Source of the DNA: Phlyctochytrium arcticum
Taxonomy: Eukaryota; Chytridiomycota; Chytridiomycetes; Chytridiales; Chytridiaceae
Direction of reading: 5' to 3'
NCBI GenBank assembly: GCA_025602905.1
Contig: JAHLKI010000009.1
Location: 434,001-498,000, forward strand
Length of the DNA stretch: 64,000 bases
Under the pieces are notes generated by a model. It did not search any database and had not been told where the DNA came from. It saw nothing but the letters and a program-made list of their open reading frames with translations. The translations under genes were made by a program, and so were the position numbers. Shown one piece after another: positions 8,606-20,808 of this stretch (positions are counted from its first letter, which is position 1; every line of letters begins with the position of its first letter).

Positions 8606-11600
8606 CTACCGAAAATCATCAACCCCATCTCCATCGACCACATCAATCTCAAAATCACTCGCTTCCTCCGTATCCGTGTTTTGCGTCGTGACCACTTTGG
8701 CCGTTGCCTTTTTTCCACGTTTCGTGTTTCGGCCAGTGCCACGGGTGGTTTTGCTCGGGGCGGGTTTTCGGGCTGTTTGACGGCGGGGGGTGGTCGTTGA
8801 GCGGGTTGTTGTGGTTGTACTGCTGCTGGATCGGGTATTATGACGGGTGGAGCCGGTGGTAGTAGCAGCGACTCCGCGGGTTTTGCCCCCGCGAGACGCA
8901 ACAACGACAGCTGCTGCTCGAGGCCGAATCTTTCCTCCGCTCGTGGACGGGGCCGTGGGCGACGACGTCTCGGCCGTGTCTGCATCCGTTTGCGTGTCAT
9001 TATCGTCATGATCACTGTCATCCGCGGTCGCATGCTCATCTTCGACGTCTTCATCGTCGTCATCATCGTCAACCGTGATGGATTCGGGGACCGGCCGATT
9101 CTTGCCTCCCGTGATGGCAACAGAAGCAGATTGGGGTGGCGATGAGGAGGGTGGTGGGAGTGGATCACCATCTATTTCCATATGTACCACATCGTCAACT
9201 AGAACCTCCTCTAGCACATCGTCCTCGTCGGATACATAGTCTACCGCGACCGGTAAGACAACTCCCGCCGCAGCAGCTGCAGCGGCCAAAGCCTCCGGAC
9301 CGGCAATCGGCATCATTGCATCCCCACCGTCAATGTCGTCAATCGCAATGATTGGAACAGAGGGTGGAGTGAGGAGAGAGAGACCGCCCGTGCCCTGGTG
9401 GGAGTCCAACATTCCCAGAGTACCGGCCGTGGATGATGGTATTGAACTGCTGACGGGTGTGGAAGTCGTTAGCGGGACAGAATTAGAAATAGGGAAGGGC
9501 ATAAGGGGGAATGGCGCATGGGACAGGGAAGCTAAAGTAGAGAGCCCCGAGAGCGCATTGGTTTGGAGAGAAACGGGATTAGAGAGACCCGTTATGCCAC
9601 CATTTCGACCTGCACCAGCGGCCGCAAGCGCGCGGGCTACGACTCCTTGGGTGGAACTGGAGACAGGATTGGAAAGGAGTTTCGGGACCGACGAGAGCGA
9701 GTCTAGCGGTGTGCCACTGGACTGGCCCATCGTGCTTGTGGATGTGATAGGTGTTGTTGTTGTGGATGTGGGAGTGCTCGACGAGGTGGGAGTACTGGCC
9801 GTTTTCCAGGCGGCGGGAAACCCAGTTTTAAATACATTGGCAAAGGCGGCAAGGATACTCGCGGGAGAGGGTATTGATGAGGATAGGGAAGTGGTGCTGG
9901 GGCCCACGGTGGAGGTGAGTAAGGATGAGGAGATACTCGTCGTTGGAGCTGGACTAGATCCAATTTTTGGTCCGAGGGAACTTGATGCAGACCCGGTCGG
10001 GTTCGTCACCTGGTTGAGAGCCGCCAAAGCGCTAGCTAGTGTCGCAGCAGTGAGCTGACCATTTCCAGTAAGTTTTTGTAATGCGGCGATCGCGGCTTGG
10101 GTAGCTGACATTGCGGATGAAGTTGTTGAGCCCGCGCTGGTGCTGGGAAACGAAGTAGCGGATGTGCCAGTGCCCATCTTTGTGCTGTCAAGATAACTCT
10201 GAGGCGAAAGGGGGTTGTGACGGGGAGGTGGTGGACGACCGCGAGCACGACCGCGTAAATTGCTAGACACCAGTCCCCGCATTCCGATCCGATTCGCTCC
10301 ATTGCCCATACTAGCTAAACCGGAAGCGACATTTGGGGGTAAGGACGTGAGACCCAGCATCGCCGCTTTATTGGCTGCGAGGGCGGCCGCGGCAGGAGTC
10401 AAGTTTGCAATAGAGCCGCTAGGAGTGCTCCCCGGAACATCTGCAGATGCCGGCAAAGTGAACGGTACCTCGATGGCGTTTGCCAACTCACTCAGGTTAC
10501 GACCCTTCCCTTTACCCGTTAAAGCACTACTGTCCAGCCCAAACGCTGACCGACCAAGACTATCGCTCAGAAACACCCCAGTTTTCTTTTCCAAACAAAA
10601 ACTCCGCGCCATTTGACGCGCTCTCCACAACGGAATCCATGTTCCATACAAGCTGCTGCCCTTTTTACGACAGCGCGCTCTTGTGCGCTCGAGCGACAAG
10701 ACGATACTACGCTCCTTATCCGTGACGAGGCCTCCTGCGTGAAGTAGCAATGTTGCGTTGACCATATTGTTGTCCACTCGCCGGAGTAAAGGGATACCGC
10801 CAGAGGAGATTTTGGAAGTTGATGTAACGGAGGCGCTCTCGGAGGCAGGAGGTTTTGTGCTATCGCTGGCTGTCGCTGGCGTGGTTTCTAGAGGGTTCGC
10901 GATCTCTTTGGCCGGGGTGGCGCTAGTGGTTCCTTCTCCTGCTTTAGTGAGCCACGTTATATAAACCATGATGCCATCCACCTCAGCCATGTACATGGGA
11001 AACGGGCAATTTGGAGGAGGATTCGTCGCAGGTACCAAAACTAGCTGCTCTGCATCAATAGAAACGGGTAGATTTTCTCCGGTGGGAGACTCTGCGCTGG
11101 CGGCTTCAGGTGCATCGGATGCAATCCCTGAGGTTACATCATCTTCTTTGCTCCAATCTTGCTCACCCTCAAAAACAAGGAAATCTTGTCCTTCCTCCAT
11201 GTCAACATCATCATCCACCAATGCAGGACCTATATTAGCACTTGGCATGCCGTGGCCGTCAGGGGTGGGAACAGGAGTAGATGCGGGTGATGGTAAACTC
11301 CTTGCGGAAGGACGAGTGGGGGTAGTTGGAAGTGGTGGAAGTTTGGGTGATGTTAATGTGGTTGCTCCAACAGGAAACTCCAGCGTAACTCCTGAACTGT
11401 CAGCTCCCGAATCCAAAATTTCGTCAAGGACTTCATCTTCGATGGCAAGGTCACTCTTCAAATTTCGAGCTTCCGGGGTTGGGATCCTAATCAATGCACA
11501 TTAATCATGAGACTTACTCCAAAATTAAACCTAAAAAGTGCACGTACCATATACCATCGCACTCGACCGGGACAACGTTATCCCCTTCTCTGTCCGACCC

Positions 11601-12956
11601 TTTCAATATCACGAAGACATGTTCTTGCTGCTCAGTCGAACCCGTCTCGTCTTCAACCCCAAGTACGCGAAATATGACACTCTCGTCCCCCACTTTGGGA
11701 GCGGAGGTACGTCTGCGAATTTCCTCCACATAGGCCAGCCATGTCGTGTCCTTCCGCATGCACTCTTCTGTACCCTCCTTGTCTTCCACCTTTACTTTGA
11801 GCATTTCTTCAGAACGAGTTTTACCTGAACCAGGTGACGGGCCCACATCGAGAAGCTCCTTTGTGCGAACATAACCATTTATCCGTATTGCAACACGACG
11901 TTCCGGCTCTGCATCCAGCGTTGAGCGGCGCAAAGCACGCCCTAGGGAGTCCACATATAATGTCCGTAATGGTAATTCCATGCGAGGAGCCGACTTGACT
12001 TTACTGAACCGTGAGGTAAGGACTTCGTGAGCTTTTTCATAAATCTCCAATGTGTCGCCGTTACAACGGTATGATGATATACTGAGTGTAGAGTGGGCCC
12101 GTTTGACAGGCATTAATTTGGGAGAATCGGTATTTGGGGAATGGGGCGGCGACGGTGTGTGAATGGTGGGAATGGTTTGATGTTCGGGATTTTCGGTAGG
12201 GGATATTGTTGATTCGGTTCGAGATTGTTCACTCTTGGATAAGGATGTTGATGGGGACGGAATCGACTCGCTTATCAGCTTCGATGTTTTTGTGTTGATA
12301 TTTAGGGATGGCAATGAAGGGTGGTTTCTTGTTTCAGCAACAGCAGGTCCGCGAAGTTGGGAGTCAGAGTCAATATCATTATTTGTTCTCTGTCGTTTCC
12401 TCGTTCGCTCATTCCCAGTCTCATCATCAGCTGATGAACTTTGCTCTAATGAATCATTTGATCTAGCTGCCAGACTCGCTAATATTGATCGCTTTTTGGA
12501 TGATACCGCAGACCCACTATCCCAGAAATCGTTGCCTTCACCCAGCAAAAGGTCCAGCTGTGATACGCTCATGTCCTCCGGATGATGGAAATCATGATAG
12601 CCAAATCCTTCGTGGAGAGACCCTTCCTCAACGCTAAAATTTGATTCGTCCATGGTGGCGTCTCTTGTATTTATCTCGGACATATTGCTCGCAAAAGTTG
12701 ATTTCCCTTCAAGCAGGGCGGCGGGTGTGAGAGGTGGAATATGTGAAATCTCACAACCGTTGTGTGAGCGGGAAGGTGAACGTTTGGACGGCAAGCTGGG
12801 TTGGATAGTCATTGCTTGTGGAGAGATGCTCGGGCTCGGAGCGAGGAGTGGTTCACTTTTGATTTTTGTTGGCCTGCTCGTGGATGAGGCATGTTCTCCT
12901 AGTGCTGGAAGACGGTTCTGGACATCAATCTTCATCATATGCGCACGAAAGTCCAT
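8606..12956 (-). CDS. Large APSES/KilA-N-domain DNA-binding protein
   Basis: Model: exons 11548..12956 and 8606..11486 with a 61-bp GTACGT-TTAG intron, 1429 residues. The recognisable part is an APSES/KilA-N fold at about 640-770: a first strand around MYMAEVDGIMVYITWL, then an unusual Ser/Thr/Pro insert of about 50 residues, then IPLLRRVDNNMVNATLLLHA and GTWIPLWRARQMARSF, which match the helix-turn-helix core of Mbp1/Swi4/StuA/Xbp1-like regulators. No ankyrin repeats follow, so it is not an Mbp1/Swi4 orthologue. The N-terminal 300 residues are disordered; 300-470 look folded but unrecognised. The rest is Ser/Thr/Ala-rich, then acidic, then a basic Arg/Thr/Lys stretch and an acidic tail. A nuclear transcription or chromatin factor is the likely role; the target is unknown. 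A further 5' exon cannot be excluded. Confidence 0.75.
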
Positions 12957-13424
12957 AAACCTCTTCTCTGGTCACTGCTGGTCGCCGCACTTAGTAGTGT
13001 ACCCGGCCAACACGGTCCTCCAGACTTGGAACGACCCGACGCCTGACTGAACGTAGCTACTGGTAAGGACCCCGGAAGAATAAGCGTACCCACAGTCCGT
13101 AATGTTGCTCGCGCCCGTCGCAACCTAAATGAATGTGCTTGGCCGTAGTCCTAATGCTGGTTTCGGGCAGCTTCGGAGCAAGGTCGCGGCCGGTCTGGGC
13201 ACTCCCAGCCAAGCGGTTCGAATGACACCGGTCAACTCAGCTTCATTTTTCCCAGCAAACTTTCCGTGAAGGAGCAGACCACACACATCACAGGGCAGAT
13301 TTAAAAGAGTTCTGGGTACGTATCAGCACGAAATCAAACAGACAAAGATCAAATTGTCATGATTTTTTTAAGAGCTGCAGTAAGATGTAATATTGAGAAT
13401 CAGGATTATTTACAAATTAGGAAG
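12957..13424. other. Intergenic
   Basis: 468 bp upstream of the APSES gene and downstream of the OPT gene. One 62-codon minus-strand frame (12935-13123) overlaps the APSES start, but it lacks homology or splice support and I do not call it. Confidence 0.45.
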
Positions 13425-16229
13425 CTATTTGTACACGTTGATGCCGTTGGCATTAACCTTGGAAAGTGGGCATTGATCAATGTTGGCCTTGTCGTTGCCC
13501 CACCATTCTGGAAAGACGACATGCCAGTTCTGAAGGGTGAAGAAGATGACTACCGCGCAAACAGCGACTCCAGCGTCCAGCGCAGCAGAAGTCACATAGT
13601 TGTACTTGGTCCACCATCGGTTATGCTTTCGCTTGATCCAGAAGTTGAAAATAAATCCAATAGCTGTCCAAGTCGGCAGCACGTTGGTTGGAGCCGGTGG
13701 GTACGGGCCAGGCCCCAACATCATGGCACTAACATTGACTGAGGGGGAGCCTTTGATGAGCATTCACAGCTTCGAGTAGAATGCGTCAAAAAATACTTAC
13801 CATATTTCACCCAGCTATTGGGCCAGCGCCGGTATGCAAACCAGACTGGGAATGGTAGGAGGAAACCGATCAGGAAGAACCAGGCCACAGGATTGTAGAG
13901 TGTTCCCGGCTCGAAGAATCGGTTGGGACCGACAACTCCCCACACCACACTTGACGCGCCAAAAAGTCCAGCATTCGGGCAAGTCCAAGGGTATGCCTTG
14001 TCAGTGCAAATGTCATCAATGTTGTTCATGAGGTAATGCGTAGTTGATAATGAGACCAGACAGCCAATGACAGTTCCCACGATCTGGAAATTGAACATAT
14101 CGCGAGGTGGACTAAGGAGAGAGGACAAAGTTCAGACCAATGAGCTTTGTGCAAGACACTTTGAATACCCACATTTTCATGTAGTGGCCGAGCTTCATAT
14201 CCTTTGAGAACAGGAGCGCTTGCTTCACAATGATGTAACCTATGCGCGCGAAACAAGTTAGATCCAGCAGGTAGTTGAAGCCAAGTGAACAGAAGTTCTT
14301 ACCATATGTCTTAAACATCATGTTTCCAATAGGGTGGCCGGGTCGAATAACTCCGAATACCCACTCAGTGATCATCGAGATGGTAGGGGCTTGCGCCGTG
14401 ATGGCGGTCAAGATGCCAGTTGGAATGACCCAGGCTCCAGCCAATGCAAGAGCAATGAAGAGTGTCCACCATGGCATATCACTTGGGTATACAGTAATCG
14501 TAATCATACTGAGAGTGAATGCGATTCCGAAGATGGCGGCGTACCACCAATCGGGAACGCCGGGATACTTGTCCATAAGTTTGGCATGGATATCTGCAAC
14601 AAAGAACGGGGACGTCAGAAGGGAAACCAGAGAATAATCTTGGAAGAGGCGTGAGCTTACCATCATCAGACTGCTTGGCTGACTTGATACGATTCCAGAT
14701 ATCTTGGCCATGGTATAATGCAGTATGGGCAAGGATGGCACCCAAGGCGGCCAAACCTTGTCCATAGCAGACAGCAAAGAATGCAGTAATACGAACAGGA
14801 CTGTATTCTTCGTATGCTGTTGCATTCAACTTGTTGTCGTGGAGAACCCGGGTCAAATTGAATTTGTCGCCAAAGATGTCATACTGGCGGGTGTTGTACA
14901 TGGGAAACTTTTGCGCCTCGAAAGCATTCGAATAGTAGACAGCGGGTATGATGATCCAGATGAAAAGGACAAAACCAGCAAAGAGATTGGCGACGATATA
15001 CCATGGTACTGCCAGCGGTGAGGGCATCCAAGCGCCCATAGTTGACCAATCCAAAGTAAAAGCGCCGTACCTGGAACGCGCCAAGCCATCAGCTTGTTAG
15101 AGACGACAAACCAAAGAGTGCAGGACTTACCCAAGACCTGTGAGTCCACCGCCGAGCTGAGAAACCAAGATCGAGTTGCGATTGGTCCAGCATACCCAGG
15201 AGATCGAAGTCAAAATAGGAGCAATGTAACCCGGGAAGAAGTAGTAGGCGAAGGATGAGAGAAAGACAATGAAAAAGTATGAACCGCGAGACCGTCCTTT
15301 CTTGGTTACGCGTTGCGCAGCGGCCTGGGCAGTTGCTGATGTTTTCTCATGCAGGGTATGGAACCTTCAACAAGAATTCGGTTAGTATCAGCCCTGGTAA
15401 ATACTCATGGCGAAAAAAGCATGACTTACAAGCTGGCATTGACGAGATTTTCAGGCCAGATCATAGCAGCTGGCCGCACCAGGAAGCGTTGCAGCAAGCC
15501 GGCAAATCCATAGCCAAGGGTTTGAGAGGACAACACCAACATAATACCGCCCACGTAACCCCAGTCGACTTGATAGTAGCGCTTTTGAATGACAATGATG
15601 TCGATAGCATCAAAGCTAGTGGCGGCGGTATTACCCATGACCGTGATGAGAACATGCTCCTTGACTGAAAACGGGCCGGGGTTCAGGCTGATCGTGGTAT
15701 TGGTGAAAGGCAGGCGGACAGATACATCGGGAAGGACTCGGGCCCAGAATCGTCCCGCAAAATAGCTAAGTAATTGGGCTACCAAAATCTTGATGGTCAA
15801 GGGGTTATCACGAAACCAGAAAAACTATGAACAGGAATACGGATTTCGATTTAGTATCATAAACAAGAAGGCCGCAAAGACAGTCAAGGTTATGCCCACC
15901 TGGTTGACAAAAGAGAGAGCAACGGTGAAAAATATTCCGAGGACCCATGCACGAAGAGTGTTTGCAGGAATATCAATGTCATCGGTTGGTGGGACCGCTG
16001 CTCGCACTTCCTCGATGGCTGCGTAGAAGTGTCAAATTGTGTCAAACATTGGAAGGTCTCGACAACTGCGGACAGATAACTTACGAGAATCCTCCACGCC
16101 ATCAAAGATATTTTTGGCGGATTTGTCTGGGACATTCCTATAACTTGCATCCACTTTCGCGGTGTTTGTGACGTCTGGAAATTCGGAGCCCTCCTTCACA
16201 GTCGCTGTACTGGTACGCTTGCTGGCCAT
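13425..16229 (-). CDS. Oligopeptide transporter (OPT family)
   Basis: Nine exons (minus strand): 16085..16229, 15900..16018, 15430..15824, 15131..15364, 14661..15070, 14303..14593, 14174 or 14173..14239 (phase requires 14173), 13801..14111, 13425..13750; 765 residues. OPT proteins are plasma-membrane proton symporters for small peptides, glutathione or siderophore-like substrates. Family features: FVNQFFWFRDNPLTIKILVA, LVAQLLSYFAGRFWARVLP, KEHVLITVMGNTAA, a long series of hydrophobic segments, and KLGHYMKIPPRDMFNFQ in the second half. The 72 N-terminal residues are soluble. Splice sites are strong, including TACTAAC branch points at 15384-15390 and in the 15825..15899 intron. The shortest intron is 50 bp (13751..13800). 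Substrate cannot be read from sequence. Confidence 0.93.
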
Positions 16230-17109
16230 TTTGACAGTCCAGATGAACTTGGGATGAGGATACCAGCGAGTGACAAGATGAGGTTCTGATGCACACAGAT
16301 GATGGTGGAGAAATATCAACTGCTTGCTGAAAGCGACCAAGGAAGTCAGGAATTTTATGCTACCGAGCTTTATTGTAGCAGCCTGGGCCCCAGGAGGTTT
16401 TAACAATCAACCATGCCTGCGGGATGGGACGAACGGCAAATGCACAGAGATTGAGCGCAATCGCAATTAAAGTGCCGTGGACCTTGGTCCGTTTTCCCCT
16501 TTTTTTTGGACGCTTGACATGAACATGAATAAAACATAGTGCTGCACAAATTTCGGCCACTGACATCCAACGGGTATGGCGAGATGCGCAATCGTAGCGC
16601 CCAAAATCGCGGAAGACCCAAGGCTCAGCGCTTCCCCCCTCGTCCGCCCAGCATCCCGGCCCTGCGTCCACCGCCCATCTCGCGTGCATTGTGCTGTGTT
16701 GACGGCGGTGTTCCCGCCACAACACTCGTAAGTTTTACAGCCTTGAGACGACGGTAATAAGACGACTGTTCTCCCCAACTTCATTATTTGATCTCGGGTA
16801 ACCCCGGCTGCGTTCACTCGTCCCACTTATGCGCCTCCGGTGAATTCCGATCACACCTTTGTTGGCCCTTGAATTGAGAGGCCTCATCAGGAGCTTTTCC
16901 CGATGTTTTCAAGACCAAATTATGGCGATGCTTTCAAGACAAAATTACGGCCGGGGAAAGCCACAAAGTAATTACATTTAGAAAAAGGACAGATGCCAAG
17001 GTAATAATTTAGTGAAAGTAAACAAAAACAAAACAAAAATGCCGAGCAAGAAGCTCTTTCTATCAAAAGGCGGCCGGGATACCTGTGGGGATCGAGTAAC
17101 GATTCATCT
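16230..17109. other. Intergenic: OPT upstream region and MAPKKK 3' flank
   Basis: 880 bp with no convincing gene. Several overlapping frames of 70-140 codons occur at 16360-16830, but they are Cys/Arg/Gly-rich, have no homology I recognise, and their long open run fits GC-rich promoter DNA. It should hold the OPT promoter and the 3' end of the kinase gene. Confidence 0.45.
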
Positions 17110-20100
17110 TCATTCCCCTCCCGCAAAATATCCACTGACATATGAGTCGCCATTGTTATCATCTTCATCGTCATGGTCGTCGCCCATCCCGGTGCTCGTT
17201 TCGTATGATCTTGACCCAAATCCCGTATCATTAAACTCGCTCCCGCTCCCATCCAGACCGTCTTGCTCGCGTTGGGCGGCGCGCTCTGCCCACCCGCGGT
17301 AATCATATCCCAAAGGATCTTCGACGTCCGTAAAATCCTCATCGGTGAGCAACTCCGTGGCGGTAGGCCGTTTATCTGGATCTATCACAAAACACTTTTG
17401 GATAAATCCCCGAGCCATATCCGAGAGGTTGGGGGGAATGGGGGGTGCGTTGCCGGTACCAAGCAGGTAAATCACATTCCCACGCACTTTGTGCCATGGC
17501 GTTTGGTTTGTGAGCATTTCCAGGACCAAGCAGCCTAGAGACCATATATCCACTTTCGCAGAATAACCTCGGCCGCGAGCTACTTCAGGCGCCATCCATG
17601 GAATAGATCCTTGCATAGACATGCGGGTCATCCGCTGGTACGCTTCTCGGTACTCGTTCTTTTTGGAAATCCCGAAATCCGAAATCTTTACGATGCCATC
17701 TGCGTCTACCAGGACTGTACAAAGCAAAGTGTAAATGAGTAAGAAAGGCATCAAGAATAAAGCAACAATGACAACATACTATTTGCACCCTTGATGTCAC
17801 GATGTATGATACTCCGTTGGTGCAAATACTCCAGCCCAGAGAGAATTTGCGCTGTCATGCATCGTACCAGATCTTCATCAAAGGCTCCATAGTGGTTCAA
17901 ACAACTTGATATACTGCCGCCAGAAACGTATTCCAAGAATACATTAAACGATGCTTCTGTAATTTCACTGTCGAGGTATCGGACAATATGCTCGTGTTCC
18001 ATTTCCTTGAGGAAATCAATCTCGCGACGAAGCGCTTCTTCGCGTTTCTTCTTTCCGGGATCATTTGGCTTTTTCCAATCGGAAAGAATGGCGCGCTCAA
18101 CTTGCTTCACAGCCATGAGTTCACCTGTGGAGAGGTTGAGGCCAATAAACACTTTGCCAAATGCGCCCTGGCCAATTAGTTTTCCAAGCTCGCAACGAAC
18201 TTGGCCGGGTAAAGCAACTGTGGAGGTTGTAAGAGAAAGTGGGGATTGAGGGCCGGATGATGGTTTCTCGGATGTCTTGACTGCTCCTGAGGCGGGGGCA
18301 GCGTTGATAGTTGTGGTGCTGGAGGTGACACTTGATCCGACCTTATCGGATGATGTCGTGGAAGCGATGGATGTTGGTGCAGGGTTGGAGGATACAGAGC
18401 TTGAGGATTGATCAGAGTCACCCAAAACCGGTGAGGATAGGAAAGCCAATGAAGCAAGCGCGTCACGACCCCATGAAGAGTCAAAGATTTCATCTGAACC
18501 CATGGCAATACGGGCCTCTTTTGTCATGTCTTTGAGTGCGGTCGTGCGGATTGACGTGGGTCGGGGCAACTGCTCCTTCCTTGGCTGCTGCTCTTCCGAG
18601 CGATTGACCACGGACCGGCGCGGATCGACGTGATCTGCCAGAGCCATTTGGCTCCCGGCGCGCACCATACCTTCCCCACTCCCCCGGCGTGCATAAAACG
18701 CAGATCGGCGGTTAGCAACCTTGGACATACGCTTGTTGACCATGGCGGCATGCACTTTACTCTTAATGTTGGTAGGTTCCCGACTTGCGTCACGGCGTGG
18801 AGGGATAAGCATAGGTACATTCTGGACTTGTCCAGGTCCAGAGGTGGTTTGGGTATACTGAACCGGACCCATACTACTTCGGGCAATCCCCGGGAAGAAC
18901 TGCTCGAGCTGGTCCACAATCAGCTCATCAGGGGGACGTTCTCCGAAAAAGTTGGCCAACTTTTTAGTTCGCTGTAAGGGTGGTGTGTGGGGTGGTGAAA
19001 GAGATGATTGGCCTGTATCTGTTCGCGCTGTCTGTTGGGTTTGTAGTGATGGAAGTGATGAAGCGGAGTTCTGCGAGGTAGCACCTTTGCTGGATAAGGG
19101 GGTGCTGCTACCCGGAGACGGCACAAGTGGGGCACGTTCCCCGAAAAATCGTTGTAGCTTGGTAATTTGACGGCCGGGCGTTGAGATACCTTCCTGTGAG
19201 CCAGCTCGTGGAAGATCGGGACGGACTTGCGCTGTCCGTGAAATTGATTCCTGCCGCTTTAATATCGATCCTTCATGAGGCATCATTCTTAAGTGCAGCT
19301 GACTCTTGAGTGGATTGTCTCGAGATTTGCAAATTCGAAAGAGCTCCTCATCATCGATTCGATACACTATTTGGTTGTGTTAGAAATAAGATCCGAGTTT
19401 CAGTTCTTAGAGCAGCGGCTTACAATCTGAATCAGCTTCTAGCATCAGATCAGGTGCAAAGAAGTCGTATAGTTCCCGATCTCGCAAATCTTTTATGCCA
19501 AATTTGTTGAAAATTCTGCTTTTTATTGTCGATATGTCCGGAAGATCGACAACGTCAATAATATGTGTTTGATTGGCAGCGTCTGACACTCGAATACATC
19601 GCTAAAAGTGTTTCGATGAGAATTTAAAAAATCGAGATGGAAATCATAAAAATTTACCGCAAGAATCTCGCCAACAGTCATAATGTCTTTGGAGCTCTGC
19701 GGACAGTCATTAATTCAACTTTGTCACTCGGAAAAGACCGAAGGAAACCTACCTTTCCGCTTGAAGTGCTGACGTTACTAGCTTCTTTTGTATGTTTCCT
19801 GTCGTCGTCCAAATGGTTATTTCCTGAGAAACCCAGCCGGGTAAGTTCGGTAAACGGGGATCCGGGGGACTGATCGTCCCGTCCTAGAGAACGCTCAGTG
19901 TTCATGTAGCCTGCCCCAGGGCTAGCGCTTGTGAGACTATTTGCAGTTTGTGGTGGTCTATTTCGCTCCAATGTGGCACTCTTAATGGAAGACGAACGTG
20001 GGGTGATTATGAGCGGAGATGGGCCGGAAGCACTTCGTTCCAAAGCCGCGGCAGCGTTAGTGAGTGATCCTTTACGTTTTGGTACTTTCCCAGACATTTC

Positions 20101-20808
20101 ATTTTCCGGTATTGATAATGATGGTTTCGGGTGGAGGGCGCGCTCAGGATGTGGTGCGTGAACCTTTTCTCCTCGAGACGATTCCGTGTAGTGCTCACGA
20201 TCGTTATGAATGGGAGCTGGACGATCATAACTTCGAGGTGCGCCAGCAGGTGTCCCACCAGGTCCCGGTGATGGTACCTTTCCGATGCCAGTCGTAGCGC
20301 CCAACTGCCGTTCCCACATGTAACTTCGTCCTGGCGAGGAAGATAAAGTAGGTGGGGCAGAGGCGGGAGAGGGAGACCGCATAGCATAACTGCCAGGCCT
20401 TGTAGTCGACCCGTTTATAGCTATACTCCGGGTTAGGCCGCCACGGGCTTGCTTTTTTATTGCTTGCAAGATACGGGCACGATCTCCAACCGACACAACC
20501 CCAATCTCCTTTAAGGTGTCGTAATTCAGCTCGAGCAGTACATCTCCATTGACGCTATTCTCGATAAAATCCTTCGCGAAACGTTCAAAGCCCAACTCGG
20601 ATAGCCAATTGGCAACCTGGCTTTCTGACCACTCGCGTATGCCTGAAGCCGGAGTTGGAGGGAGAGGGCCTGTGGGAGCAGGTGCAGTTGGTGACTCTGC
20701 CAAGAATCGAGCCGCGGAATTGGAGTTTAATGAACTTTGCTGCGAGAACTCGCTATTGCTACGCGAGTGGTTGGGGTGTACGAGCTGTGATTGCAGTGTT
20801 GGCGGCAT
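17110..20808 (-). CDS. STE11: MAP kinase kinase kinase, Ste11/Byr2 type (SAM-RA-kinase)
   Basis: Five exons (minus strand): 19753..20808, 19658..19696, 19424..19601, 17780..19366, 17110..17714; 1154 residues. Order of parts: a SAM domain at about 58-120 (WSESQVANWLSELGFERFAK); a long Ser/Pro linker; a Ras-association-like ubiquitin fold at about 366-450 (IIDVVDLPDISTIKSRIF); a second disordered linker; and a kinase domain from about 814 with GQGAFGKVF, AVKQV, HRDIKGANI, DFGISKK and WMAPEV. This SAM-RA-kinase order is that of Ste11/Byr2, which relay pheromone, osmotic or filamentation signals to an MAPKK. It is larger than yeast Ste11 (717) through its linkers. The acidic Asp/Asn/Gly C-terminal tail is unusual. 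Exon 2 is only 39 nt. Confidence 0.93.

Noticed and set aside
12935..13123. Small minus-strand frame as a 5' exon of the APSES gene
   Set aside because: It is in a different frame, and no donor was found that joins it to the APSES frame convincingly.
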